Source: Colletotrichum lupini
Lineage: Eukaryota; Ascomycota; Sordariomycetes; Glomerellales; Glomerellaceae
Direction of reading: 5' to 3'
Length of the DNA: 64,000 nt
NCBI RefSeq assembly: GCF_023278565.1
Contig: NC_064678.1
Location: 3,534,001 to 3,598,000 of the forward strand
Position numbers and translations under genes: made by a program. The notes beneath the pieces are model-generated. The model had not been told where the DNA came from, made no database searches, and was given only the letters and a program-made list of their open reading frames with translations. Below, piece by piece: positions 10,633 to 22,394 of the stretch. Position 1 is the first letter of the stretch. Each line of letters opens with the position of its first letter.

Positions 10633-11558
10633 ATGAAGTACGGCTCAGCTCTCCTCCTCGCGGCTTTCGCTGCCACCAACGTCTTTGCCCACGGTGTCAT
10701 CGACGGTGTTCAGGGTGCCAACGGCGTCAACCTTCCCGGTCTTTCTTGTAAGTCATCAAACCACATCGAAAAGACACAAAGAGCTCCTACTAACAGTTTC
10801 CAGTGATCGATGATACCCCTCGTGACTGCGCCTCTCCCCGCTGCGGCTCCGAGGCCGATACCTCCATCATCCGTGACCGCGAGCTCGGCACTGCCAAGGC
10901 CTCCGCTCTTGGCCGCACCCAGGGCGGTGGTCCCGTCGATGCCGCTGCCATGATGGCAACCTTCATGAACGGTGCCGCCGGCAACACAACCGCCACCAAG
11001 GCTGCTCGTGAGATCCACGAGGCCAACCTCGCCCGCCGCTACGCCAACATCGCTGCCCGCCAGGCCGGCAAGGGCACCAAGACCCCCAAGGGTACCGTCG
11101 AGACTGGTGTCAAGGCTGCCACCGGTATGGCTGCCCAGCAGGGCATGCCCACCACCGCCGACGACGGCACCATCTCCATGACCTTCCACCAGGTCAACCA
11201 GGACGGTGCTGGCCCCCTCAAGGCTGACATTGACGGCACCTCCGGCGGTACCGACCCCTCTGCCTTCAAGACCGCCGAGGTCACCCAGAACGTCCCCGGT
11301 ATCGGTATCGGCGGTCTCTCCGGTGCCTCCACCATGGACTTCCCCGTCAAGGTCCAGATGCCCGCTGGCATGACATGCGACGCCAACGTCGGTGGCGCCA
11401 GCAACGTCTGCGTCGCTCGCCTTCGCAACGCCGCCCTCGCCGGTCCCTTCGGTGGCTCCGTCGCCTTCACCCAGTCCACCGCCGCCCGCAAGCGCGCCGT
11501 CGAGTTCAACCTCAAGAAGCGCTCCGAGCGCCGCTCCGCCCGCGACTTCAAGGCCTAA
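10633..11558 (+). CDS. Egh16/Gas1-like secreted protein (appressorium/virulence-associated family)
   Basis: Two exons are inferred, 10633-10747 and 10804-11558, joined over a 56-nt intron (GTAAGT, CTAAC branch, CAG), giving 289 aa. A signal peptide (about residues 1-19) ends in VFA. The predicted mature protein starts HGVIDGVQGANGVNLPGLS, the typical opening of the Egh16-like/Gas1 family (DUF3129). Members in Magnaporthe and powdery mildew are expressed during appressorium formation, and some contribute to virulence. The body is Ala/Gly-rich with few Cys. The C-terminus carries dibasic clusters (ARKRAV, LKKRSERR) that could be Kex2 sites. Codons are strongly C-ending, suggesting high expression. 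The molecular activity is not established; the N-terminal His is discussed as a finding. Confidence 0.85.
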
Positions 11559-14500
11559 AGTGGTTTCGCACTTTTTTCCGAGCATCGGACAAGTAATTTG
11601 CGCACGGCTACGCAGCAGGGAAGGAAGAAGGTCGCCATTTACATATTTCGGTGTCGACGGATTGGGTTTATCGAGTAGCCTTGCCAGGGGCATTGGTGCT
11701 GCGATCTAACAACCGTCGAACGGGGGGGTTAAACAGTCCAAACAGACTGAGTTCTGGCTTCATTGCTTGCTGCTCACTCTCTCTCTTGTATCATTGCATT
11801 CCATCCTTTACATGATATCCTGTGGATACGTTGGGAATTTGTCTATAGTCCTGCTACATAGAAGTGTTGATGAAATAACGATGCTTTGTGGTTCTTGAAA
11901 ACTGTTCTCTTAATCTACTGGCTGCTGTGATCTCAAGCTTCAACTACCATTCTCACCAATAGGAGAAATTGGCTTTCCTCATCGATCGGGTCCAAACGAG
12001 CAAGCACCTCGGATTTCGAGAAATAAGCATTCCGTTCACAAGGAAATTGCCAGCTACGGGGTGGAGCAAAACGGGCGGAAGTGGGAAGATCTGCAACACT
12101 ACCGCGGAAGCGCCTGGACGAGGCCAAGTTTTACCCACGTAGATCCCGCTGGGTGGTGGCCTGGCTTACGCAGCGCCACAATATCTAGAATGAATCTGCT
12201 CACTACTCATCCCTCCCAAAGACCTATAGAGACTACCTATGGCTCAACTGGCCTCTATTACATCCTGTTCGATTCGGGGATTTCCACCACGAAGGAAGTT
12301 GCTTCCGGTTCGAGAATTAGTCAGTTCTTCCCAGCGTCGTGTCTGCCCGGCGGCCAATGTGAGGTTCGGATGTGTGAGATGCGTGTGAAGGAAACGCGCG
12401 AGTCGACCTCGGCGAACCCGGCGGCCCTCCCACTTTCCACGTACTTTTTCGTCTGAACTCTTTGATGCGGCGTGCCTGGGCGGTGCCTGGGCTGGCGTCA
12501 TCGCTGTTGGGAAGTATGCTGTTCTTCTACTTCTAGACGCACCCTTCTCACATCGAAATGGATCTCTCTTCTAATGGCTGGCCACGTTTTCGTCTTCTGG
12601 TGAGCGGTCTGAGAGATTAGCTATTTGGAGATTTGTTGAGATCTTTGAAGAGTTGACGATACTGCGATGCATTATTGATAGCGTCGATTATTGGAAGAAA
12701 CTTCTGGCCAAATCCTATCCCTTTTCCAAACACTGACGTCCCTGCGGAGAGATTGAATCTAGTATGCCCAAATTCCGGGAGGTGTATGAGGTTCTAGAAC
12801 CGCCCGCTGTTCGGAATTCACACCCCCTCCGGGCGAGCACGGGTGAAAACTTCAGAAAGCCTCACTGAATTCTAGGACGTGAAGATACTGGTTGGGGGGG
12901 GGGGGGGGGGGGCGTGAAGTAAAGAAGACTTTTCTCCCACTGGAGATGGTGTGGTGTACGTCAGCGGGAATGCCGGGCATAGCAGGAGCGGCGTGCCACC
13001 TTCTCGTTCATTCTTCCCTTTTGACTTCCTGTTGAATGCCGCGCGGAGTTGGGGTGACATGTGTCCCGTTCCTGCGGGTGTGTAGATTGAGAGTTTCCGA
13101 AATCCATAATCAACCCAGAATGGTGGTAATTACCTCGGAGTTCCGAGGTTCGGTTCCATCCCCTTGGATTCTCTCTTTCTCTTCTTCTCTCAATAAGTTC
13201 ATCTGCGCGAATTTGAAATGTCTGCGAAATATCCAACAAAAGAGCGGATGGCGTGCGATGTTTCATGGAAGTTTGAGAGCACACTCGAAATGGGATTTCT
13301 GCTGCCCCGTTCTCTTTCTTTTCCGGATTCGGAAATACGGGCCCGCCGTTGAGAAACCCCCCACTCGGCTTCCGCACATTGTTTGCGGTCCGGGGTCCCG
13401 GGCCCGGGTGGGTGGGATGGAGGAGATGGGGAAGGGGAATAAAAGAGGACAAGCTTTGATGATTTGAATTGTTTTCTGCGGAGAATCTGGCCAGGCTCGT
13501 CGGGTTGGTTCTGCACCCCGGCGGAGATCTCGGAAGGTTTTCGTTTCTTGCCTTCCGCGACGAACGGATTCCGAGGGTGGATTTTTGGTGCGTGGTATTA
13601 CTATTCAAGTAGGACAAGAGCCGCATGCGTGTGTCAAAGTGTTCCTTTGAGGGCGAGGTTCTTCGGGCTATCTGCATTCTTCCGCCTTCATCCACTGTGG
13701 TTGAAGTAAGGTATGCTGAGCTTCTTGGCGAACGGCTTTGGCTTTAGAAGAATCGTGGCGGAAGAGATAGGTAAGCTATATTTCAGGAATCCCTGTTTTT
13801 CATTGCTCGCAACTTGTAGGAGGGTTGCTTGCCGTTACTCTCAGAGCGCTAAGATGGATAATCACCACGGTTGATTTGTCCAGGCTTGGGGATTCTAAAT
13901 GTCTAGTGGTTTGTACTCAAGTAGGCCTCGCCGGGCTTGGTCTGCTTCCGTTCTACCGAAAAACAAAAGCTGCAGGATTCTGCTGATGACGATACAAAAG
14001 TATGCCAAAGAGCGCAGTTGTCCTGTACGTTTTATGCGTTCAAAGTTGGTCATGGCAGATGTAGCTATCTATCTACCCTTCTGGGCTGATAAACGACTTC
14101 ATACTCATTGCCGCCCCTCTCATTCTGAGGCAAGGTTCCAAGTAACGGTTTCAACTTTCGTTGATAATGCAGTATCGCAAAACTGATGAGGTAGTTTGTC
14201 TAGTGTTTCTATTTCAATGTGGAGGTCGGGTGAGATCATTGCTGTAAGGGAGACAGCCTCGCTGCGTTCTTCCAAGAATTCCGCCCAGATTCACGTTGGC
14301 CTGTACAGGAAGTCCTCGACATGCCTGTGCTATAAGAGTCATGGCTGCCTGGCCATGATCATACATTATCAGACATCCCTCCATCCAGGCGCGGTCTCCT
14401 GCGTATATCCGACTCTGCAACTCCAGGTCGCGGAGCCAAACACGTCAAGGGGCGAGAATTCCAGGCTCAAAGTCTCAGAGCTCACGCTGTCCGTACAACA

Positions 14501-16906
14501 TATGCATACAATCCGGTCAAAGGAAGGAGTGGCACGAGACGGCATTTGAGGCTGAAGCTATCGTGAAACAAGACGATGATTATCTACGGATACTAACAGC
14601 AAGTCAACAAGTACTACTGTAGGTATTGAAGAGAAGCCTGCTCGGGCCGAGGTCCCGCAAGCCGAAAAACCGCAGTCTCGGCGGTTCCCCTTTGACGTTC
14701 CATTCCGTAAAAGGTGATCCCGGCAGGGACGGAACGGCAAGATGACCTACGCCGACACTCCGTGCCAGCTCGCCAAGAAGGGTAATTCAACGACACTTTT
14801 GCTAGCCTACTGCTAGAATGCCTGGACGTAAGTGCCCAAGTCTAGATCGCTCGGAAGACGCGGATGTTTTTGGCTGCTTCTCGTTCCCAGCTATGTCTGT
14901 CTATCTGACTGGAGTCTAGACAAAGATCCTCAGACACCTACAGCGCAAACCCTGAGGGAAACACGCATGAGTTGTGTAATCTCACTAACAAACCCAATCG
15001 GGAACAATCACATTGGCAAGGATCAAATCCCAACAGTAGCGGTCAAGGAAACTCCTGCCGTCTACACTCCCTCGGCCGAGACGGGGTCACTCGTTATTCG
15101 GGAGGATGAAAGTGCGAGGGAGCGAAACTATTTGCTGGAATATCCTTACACGGAAAACACGCTATACGCGCAAGTGAAGCCTGTTAGCGTAGGTCCGTTG
15201 TGCCCTGTGGTAGGTAGCTGTCTTCTCGAAACCCTGGCGCTTCCTGCAGGCACGCTCATGCGGGATTCATGCGGTTGAAGATGAATAGTGGGACACACGC
15301 GAACAGCAACCAGCCCAGCGGAAGACTAGCCGAGATGGAGGGTGGTAGCGAGGGGGCCATCGGCGGGATGTCTGGTACTCTGTGATGGGCAGACTGAAGG
15401 CAGGGGAGAAGCGGATGTCGAACGGGTGGGTTCATCGATACGCGGCTGGATTACGTCTCACTGCTGTAACTATTGGATAGTTACGTCTTTGTTGAGAAGA
15501 CACGGACTGGTGAACCTGAAGTATTGTGAGCTTTCAGGCAATAACCAGCTCAAACTATCTTGGTTCTCTAGGAGTCCTCCAACCTCCCACAACGGGGCCC
15601 CGCGTTCAGCCGAAGAATCCGCTTCCGAGGTCGCCGGGGGAAATAACGCTCGTGGCACGGACTCGGAGCCAATTGGATCGCGGGCGGGGGGGTTGTTGAG
15701 GCCCCTCCATCCCTCCTTCGGTAGCCGGTTCAGGCGCCCCTTGCTTGCGCGTGCCCACTGTCCACATCAGAACAATTGGGGGCGGTGGAGGGAGGGGGAG
15801 GGGCAGCTGGGAGGAGACAACTGAGTGCCCCGCCATCCCACTAGGCCGGGTTCCTGGGTGACGACGCAGCTTTTGGACACCTTTATGGATAGCTTTTTGC
15901 GCGGAACGATACCGTTAAATGATCCAGGTAGCAAAATGAATGTGGTTTGGATTTTCAGTCCGGGTGACACAAAGCTTGAGAGGCTCCCTCCCCATGGTTC
16001 ACTTGGACAGTCTTACCTCGTCATAAAGTTGTGTCCCGGATGTAAGGTACCAAAGCGGCATGGCATGTGAAAACCTACCTACCACAAAAAAGAGACCATC
16101 CGCCATGCAGTTCATCGGATGTGTACACAGGCAACACAGGAACACAAGAGGACAGATAAAGAAAGAGATAGAGGCAAGATAAGCCTAATGCATAACCTTC
16201 TGCAGAGCTTATCTGCATCACGGACACTTGGCCTCGTACAGCCTCTCACAAACATCACACCAGTTGATTTGCCTGTTCATCTGTCTACGTGATCCCGCGC
16301 CAGGCGAGCCGATCATCTCACACCATAAGGTATCCTGCGCTTTATCCCGCATCCCAAGACGGCTCATCCATGCAGACCTACCCAACGTAATCCCTCTCCA
16401 ACCCGAAAAAAAAAACGCGCCGTTCCCGTAACCGTTTAACCAGAGGCTGAGGTGCTCCTGTCACCCACAGATAGCTCCACCAGAGCTGTCCCTAGGTGGC
16501 CTGTCATTGTTCAACCCCGTCCGTCCGCCCGTCTCACCGCCCCTCCCAACAACGGACGACGTAGCGCCAGGCGGCCCCCATTCCTCATCCTTCCGCCGGC
16601 GTCCCGGATAGCTCCTTGGCCTAATCTAAGCACCGCAGGTAGCTTTAGACGAACCATCTTGTATCTCCCGCAGCCTACCGAGCTATATACCTACCGTACC
16701 TTACCCACGTCTCCCGAACCCCTTCTCTTCTCTTCTTCTTTCTCTCTTCATCCCATAACCACAAATCACAGAGAACAGTCTCACCAGGATCCCAAAGCTT
16801 TCAACCAAAAACCACCACCTACACCAAAACCCTCACCAATCGTCTGATCGCGCTTACGAGTCGCGGTCAACCCCGTCGTCAAGACGTTTTCCAACCTCCT
16901 CAACTC
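11559..16906. other. Gene-free tract of about 5.3 kb
   Basis: This holds the 3' flank of the Egh16-like gene and distal upstream DNA of INO1. Frames such as 12961-13695 (minus, 244 codons) are Pro/Ser/Arg-rich with no conserved motif or signal and are judged spurious. A 19-nt poly-G run lies at 12894-12912, and a G-rich stretch is found near 15780-15815. No RNA gene recognised. From about 16500 the DNA becomes pyrimidine-rich, consistent with the INO1 core promoter and leader. Confidence 0.5.
12894..12912 (+). repeat. Poly-G homopolymer, 19 nt
   Basis: An unbroken run of 19 G. It could be genuine but is also a typical site of assembly or sequencing length error. Confidence 0.8.
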
Positions 16907-17012
16907 GTAAGTATAGCCTCATCTCACTCAATCACTCAACATCAGGTTTCACTGTCCACGTTACAATCTCATAAACCACTTCCACGAAACATTTGCTAAC
17001 TACAATGTCTAG
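16907..17012 (+). other. Predicted 5'-UTR intron of INO1
   Basis: A strong donor (GTAAGTATAG) at 16907, a branch site in TTTGCTAACTAC near 16992-17003 and a TCTAG acceptor ending at 17012 define a 106-nt intron. It lies about 150 nt upstream of the INO1 ATG, in a pyrimidine-rich leader. Confidence 0.6.
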
Positions 17013-17163
17013 GGTCCATCACCCGTACGCAGGAGCCCGCTGCTCAGCCGCCCCCGGGGCTTCAGCGGACTCGGCCTTTGATCTCTAAAGGCCCTTTCTC
17101 ATCAACGAGAACAAAACCAACCTACCGCCTGAACACTGAACAAGAATCTACCTCTCAATCACC

Positions 17164-18911
17164 ATGGCTCCCCATGCAGAGGCAGACTCGGGCTCCGCGC
17201 ACGGAGATGGACCAACCAACGGCGACGGCGCCGTGACTACTAACCCTGCCCACCACCCCCAGCACGACCGCGAGCTCTTCACCGTCGACTCCCCCAACGT
17301 CGTCTACAACGACAACGAGATCCTCTCAAAGTACACCTACCGCACCACAAAGGTCGCCCGGGACGCCGCCACCGGCAAGTACGTCGCCAAGCCCACCACC
17401 ACGCTCTACGAGTTCAAGACGGACCGCAAGGTCCCCAAGGTCGGCATGATGCTCGTCGGCTGGGGCGGCAACAACGGCACCACCGTCACCGCCGGCATCC
17501 TCGCCAACCGCCGCGGCCTCGAGTGGGATACCCGGGAGGGCCCCCGCGCCGCAAACTACTACGGCTCCGTCATCATGGGGTCCACCGTCAAGCTGGGCAC
17601 CGACGCCGAGACGGCAAAGGACGTCAATATCCCCTTCCACGACCTGCTTCCCATGGTCCACCCCAACGACCTGGCCATCGGCGGTTGGGATATCAGCAAG
17701 ATGAGCTTGGCCGACGCCATGGACCGCGCCCAGGTGCTGGAGCCGACGTTGAAGATGCAGGTCAAGAAGGAGATGGCTGAGATGGTCCCGCTTCCCAGTA
17801 TCTACTACCCTGACTTCATCGCTGCCAACCAGGAGGACAGGGCCGATAATCTGATCCCCGGAAGCAAGGCCTCCATGGCTCACGTTGAGCAAATTCGCAA
17901 GGACATTCGGTAAGAATCTTCTTTATGGGCTATCAAGTGACATTTTTGGTTGCTGGTGGTGGTGATGGTGGTGGTGTTGGTGCTGACTGTAAGAATAGCG
18001 ACTTCAAGGAGGCAAACGGTCTCGACAAGGTCATTGTGCAGTGGACCGCAAACACGGAGCGATACGCCGACATCATCCCGGGCGTCAACGACACCGCCGA
18101 AAACCTGCTCAAGGCCATTGAAGAGGGTCACGAGGAGGTCTCGCCCTCGACCGTCTTTTCTGTCGCCTGCACGCTTGAGGGTGTTCCCTTCATCAACGGC
18201 TCCCCGCAGAATACCTTTGTCCCCGGAGCCATCGAGCTGGCCGAGAAGCACGGGTCTTTCATCGGCGGCGACGACTTCAAGTCGGGTCAGACCAAGATGA
18301 AGTCGGCACTTGTCGACTTCCTCATCAACGCAGGTATCAAGCTGACTTCTATTGCGAGCTACAACCACCTGGGCAACAACGACGGCAAGAACCTCAGCTC
18401 GCACAAGCAGTTCCGGTCCAAGGAGATTAGCAAGTCCAACGTGGTGGACGATATGGTCGAGGCCAACACGGTGTTGTACAAGGAGGGCGAGCACCCTGAC
18501 CACACCGTCGTCATCAAGTACATGCCGGCCGTGGGCGACAACAAGCGCGCTCTCGACGAGTACTACGCCGAGATCTTCATGGGCGGTCACCAGACCATCT
18601 CGCTCTTTAACGTGTGCGAAGACTCGCTGCTGGCATCGCCGCTCATCATCGATCTCGTGCTCGTAGCCGAAATGATGACGCGCATCCAGTGGAAGGCTTC
18701 TTCGTCGGATGGTGCCGCGACCAAGGACTTCAAGGGCTTCCACAGCGTGCTGAGCATCTTGAGCTACATGCTCAAGGCGCCTCTGACCCCGCCGGGGACC
18801 CCCGTCATCAACGCGTTGAGCAAGCAGCGTGCCGCGCTGACTAACATCTTCCGCGCTTGTGTCGGCTTGGAGCCCGAGTCTGAGATGACGCTCGAACACA
18901 AGCTGTTCTGA
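17164..18911 (+). CDS. INO1: myo-Inositol-3-phosphate synthase
   Basis: Two exons are inferred, 17164-17909 and 17999-18911, with an 89-nt intron (GTAAGA donor, CTGAC branch, TAG acceptor), giving 552 aa. The enzyme converts glucose-6-phosphate to inositol-3-phosphate using bound NAD+, the committed step of inositol synthesis for phosphatidylinositol, in the cytosol. All four family signatures are visible: the Rossmann GWGGNNG motif (residues 99-105), WTANTERY just after the splice junction, [11 protein letters not shown], and [14 protein letters not shown]. Length is close to the usual 500-550 aa; the extra N-terminal 30 residues are Gly/Asp/Pro-rich. If the intron is retained, a TAA stop follows directly at the exon 1 boundary. 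The intron contains a GGT-rich run just before the branch site. Confidence 0.95.
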
Positions 18912-20682
18912 TGCGTTGCCGGACTGCGGATGAATATTCCATTCTTTGCCATGCCACCTGGCCCTCCTTTGAATTGTTGCTTTGCTTTTTTCCAATTTGG
19001 GGGTTCGATAACAACACGATTACCTCATCCGATCACTGAAAGTTGCGTTGATGATTTGAGATAGTACCTATATTATTACAAAAAATACAGTCAGTCTTTA
19101 CCGCAATGCCGTAAGCGTCCCACATGTCAGAGTTTTGGCATCTCGTATCGTGAAGCTATTTGGGAAGCAGCCACGCAAGCTCTCATAACTTGAACCTTAG
19201 AAGTGCCGCTCTCGAAAGCGAAAAGCTTAAGCTTGCTGGAAGCATGGACGTGTGCTGTCGCTGTCAAGAGTCGAGACGAGTTTGTACCTGGAGGTGGTGT
19301 CAAGCTGGGTGTTGATTGGTCGTTGAGGGAAAAGACGAGGCTGTTAACCGTACAGCATTGAAGCAAATGGGACGACGGCCAATCAGTGCGCTGAAAATGC
19401 TCTCAATGGCTTTGGCCCAGACACGCCGCTCGTTATCTTGGGAGCATCGGATAATATCAGTCAACATGTCAACTGCGCGGGCCTCTTTTTAGTGACAGGC
19501 GAGAAAGGACGGACCCCGGCCAGGGCCCTGGTGGCTGGAGAAGAAAATATCTGGAGCTTCTGGAGATGCTGAAGAATGTTTCGAGCCGGGGTGGCTGGAA
19601 TGACATTCCGATAATTCGTATCCAGCTGCCAACAGCCCTGTCCTCTGCTCGTTATGTTCTCCGCAGTCAAGCGAGGGAGAATGACGAACGTCGATAGACG
19701 AGAGGAAAAGGGGGGGAAACTCGGTGGGAACTCTGCGAGGCGTTCGGTGTCGGTAAACAGAGGCGCAATTGCATGCTGTCCAATGGTGAAGGTCTGAGGG
19801 ACTAGGTGGGGCGCGGGGATGTCCCCAAAGCTAAATTCCAGCCCCGAGTAAGAGTAAGACGTAACGGTGCAGGAGCAGGGGAACAAAGGGGACTCCGTAC
19901 TTTCTGTAAAAGACATGATTTGATTGGGACAGAGGCAGGAGCTGACCTTGTTAGCTGCCCCTGAAGGCCTGTGGAGGGACCAAATGGCGACCACTCGCGA
20001 CGGCCCTAGTTGATGCTGAGTGCTCAGCTGTGCCTGATCTGCCAAATGGTTGCCGGGGTGTTGCTGGTGATGAAATTGCCCAGCTTTAATCAAGCATAAC
20101 GTAGCAATAGAACCGTAAGTAGGCGGGTGAGACGGCTGCTTTGGGTGGGAAGAAACCACACTGAGAAGCGCAGAGAGAGAGAGAGAGAGAGAGAGGAAGA
20201 AAAAGTACGAGGTGGGAGGCCGGCGGGCGGGAAGATGCAAGGGAACCGGGGAACGGACAGCGGGCAACCTTACTCATCCCTCCGGAAGGTACCTTACCTT
20301 CCTCTGTCTTTCTCTGAAGAAGGTGGGAAAGACCTACCTCATGAAAGGGACACACCTAATTACCTATTGAGTGAAGAAAAAAAAAGATACATCTTCATTT
20401 GCCAAGACGGGACATTTTGACGCAGGCGCGTGTGTCGTCTGCCAAGTACCTTATTTGCCTTTCAGACAGCCTGCCATCGCCCAAACCAGCACTTAATCTG
20501 CGTTTCCTGATTTCTCCCTCTATTACCCCTTGGGCGACAACGCCATTATTTCTCGTAACCTTTCCTTTTCCTTTCTCTCTTCCCTCCTTCCAGTTGAAAC
20601 ATCACGTCAAACCTCGTTCACGACTGTTTTCGCATCATCGACAGGCGCCACGGCCGCCACGACCACAGATAGACTTGCGACA
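18912..20682. other. Intergenic: INO1 3' flank and upstream region of the DOMON/b561 gene
   Basis: No supported gene. A 268-codon minus-strand frame at 19461-20267 is low-complexity and lacks recognisable features; its Leu/Ser run is the complement of an (AG)n repeat. The segment 20400-20682 is pyrimidine-rich and is probably the promoter/leader of the next gene. Confidence 0.5.
20172..20195 (+). repeat. (AG)12 dinucleotide microsatellite
   Basis: About twelve AG units in a row, usable as a polymorphic marker. Confidence 0.8.
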
Positions 20683-22394
20683 ATGTTGTTTTCTACACTT
20701 GGGCGCGCTGCCCTTGCTGCTGGTTAGTGTCCTAGCTGCTTATTTGCGCGTTTCCCCATTGGCGACCAAGTCCAGCAAAGAGGGTTGGCGTCATCCTTCA
20801 GCTTCAATTCAACAGAGATTCCTTTTTTTCAGAGGCACAGACATACACATTGATTAGACACCCTGGACAATTCATCGCCATCCTCGTCAATCTAGCAGGA
20901 ACCCCACACTGACATGGACTTTTCTCGTAGCCGCGTTTGCGACATGCTCGTTTGCACAAAGCTCAAAAGACGATGATCTCGGCCAATCCACCTTTGTCGC
21001 CCCGGAAAACAATGTCGCCTTTGGCTTCACCGTCCCCGAAAACAGCGGCGAGGACATCTTCTTCACGATGCGGGCCCCCATCGACCGCACATGGGCCGCC
21101 ATTGGCATCGGCCAGGATCGAATGGCCGGTAGCTTGATCTTCATGATCTATCGCGACGAGACGGGCAACAATGTCACCTTCTCACCTCGCATAGCTTACG
21201 GAAACTACGAGCCGACGTACTACAACAATATGCAGTGGGACGTTCTTGCCGGGACGGGTGTGTTCAACAATTCCATGTACTTCAGTGCGCGATGCACTGC
21301 CCACTGCAGGAGCTGGGTGGGAGGATGGATCGATGTCTCGAATGAGAACCAAAAGGCCATTTATGCTGTTGGGCCCAAAGGAAGCTTCTTCTCGAATAAG
21401 CAGGACACGTCTGTCAAGTTCCACGAGGAGTTTGGCCGCTTCACACTCAACATGAAGCGCACAGTTGGCCCCGGCGACGCGCCCGTGCTCAAGGACAGCT
21501 CCGTCAATGAGGGCACAACGCAAGTCTCTGCCAACGATGGCCGGAGAGACTACAAGTCCATCTTCCATGCGGTTCTGATGGTGGGCTCCTTGGTTTTCCT
21601 CATTCCTTTCGGTGCCATCCTCCTTCGCTTTGGAAACATGGTCAGGTGGCACGCCCTCAACCAAGGTGTTGCTTTGGTTATCGTTCTCATTGGTTTCGTG
21701 CTCGGTGTTCTAACCAGCTTCTGGTACTCACGTGTAAGTCTCCGTAAGCTTGGATTGAAGAGGTGTCGATGCTAATGTAGACAACAGTCTCGTGGTTTCA
21801 AGTCAGCACATCAGATCATCGGCTTCATCGTGGTTGGCTTCCTCTTAGGTCAATTCGCCATTGGCTTTCTGCATCACCAAAAGTACAAGAAGACGCAGCG
21901 CGATACACCATACAAGGTTGTTCACCAGTGGCTTGGTCGCATTACGATTGCTCTTGGCACTTTCAACGCATTCTTGTAGGTCAAATGTCCTTCAATAATC
22001 CTTACAATATGCTAATATGTGCAGGGGCTTCTCATTCGCCTTGAACCGCCGATTCAATTACTTCCTCGCTGCATTCATCATCCTCGTGCTTCTGGTCTCG
22101 CTGTTCTTCACCTTCGGAGGCAAGTGGGTCCGCGGCCGGCTGCCCGCTAAGTTCGGCAACCAAGGAACGGGCGGGTACAACCCGGAGCCTTGGAGACAAG
22201 CACCTCCGCAAGGCGGATACGCATACACCGGTGCCGCTCCTCCTGCCTACCAGCCGCCTTCTCATCAGAACCAAAGCGTCGGTCTGACAAGCATGGTGGC
22301 GGATCCCACGCAACCGACAAAAGAGAGGAGTGGTAGCCGCGACTACCGGAACAACGACTTGGGTTCTGCGCACCAACCGCGCGAGATGGTGTAA
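20683..22394 (+). CDS. DOMON (CDH-type cytochrome) - cytochrome b561 membrane protein
   Basis: Four exons are inferred: 20683-20722, 20931-21733, 21788-21975 and 22025-22394. The introns are 208, 54 and 49 nt, and the product is 466 aa. Intron 1 splits the signal peptide (MLFSTLGRAALAA / AFATCSFAQ). Residues about 35-195 form a DOMON domain like the haem b cytochrome of cellobiose dehydrogenase, with a candidate axial Met in DRMAGSLIF (M78). Then come about five membrane helices of b561 type, with His at about 226, 254, 288 and 327, the likely haem ligands. The cytosolic tail is Pro/Gln/Tyr-rich. The layout suggests transmembrane electron transfer from cytosol to an extracellular acceptor, for example ferric iron or a redox enzyme; the partner is not known. 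Frame and domain order hold across every splice junction. Confidence 0.85.

Noticed and set aside
10710..11693. Minus-strand 327-codon Gly/Ala-rich frame
   Set aside because: Shadow of the Egh16-like gene caused by its C-ending codon bias; no homology-like features.
12961..13695. Minus-strand 244-codon frame
   Set aside because: No conserved motif, no start context, Arg/Pro/Ser-rich random composition, overlapped by equally long frames on the other strand.
18001..18911. Long minus-strand frame across INO1 (17880-18995)
   Set aside because: Antisense shadow of a strongly biased coding region.
19461..20267. Minus-strand 268-codon frame with a Leu/Ser hydrophobic run resembling a signal peptide
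   Set aside because: The hydrophobic run is the translation of the (AG)12 microsatellite complement; the rest is compositionally random.
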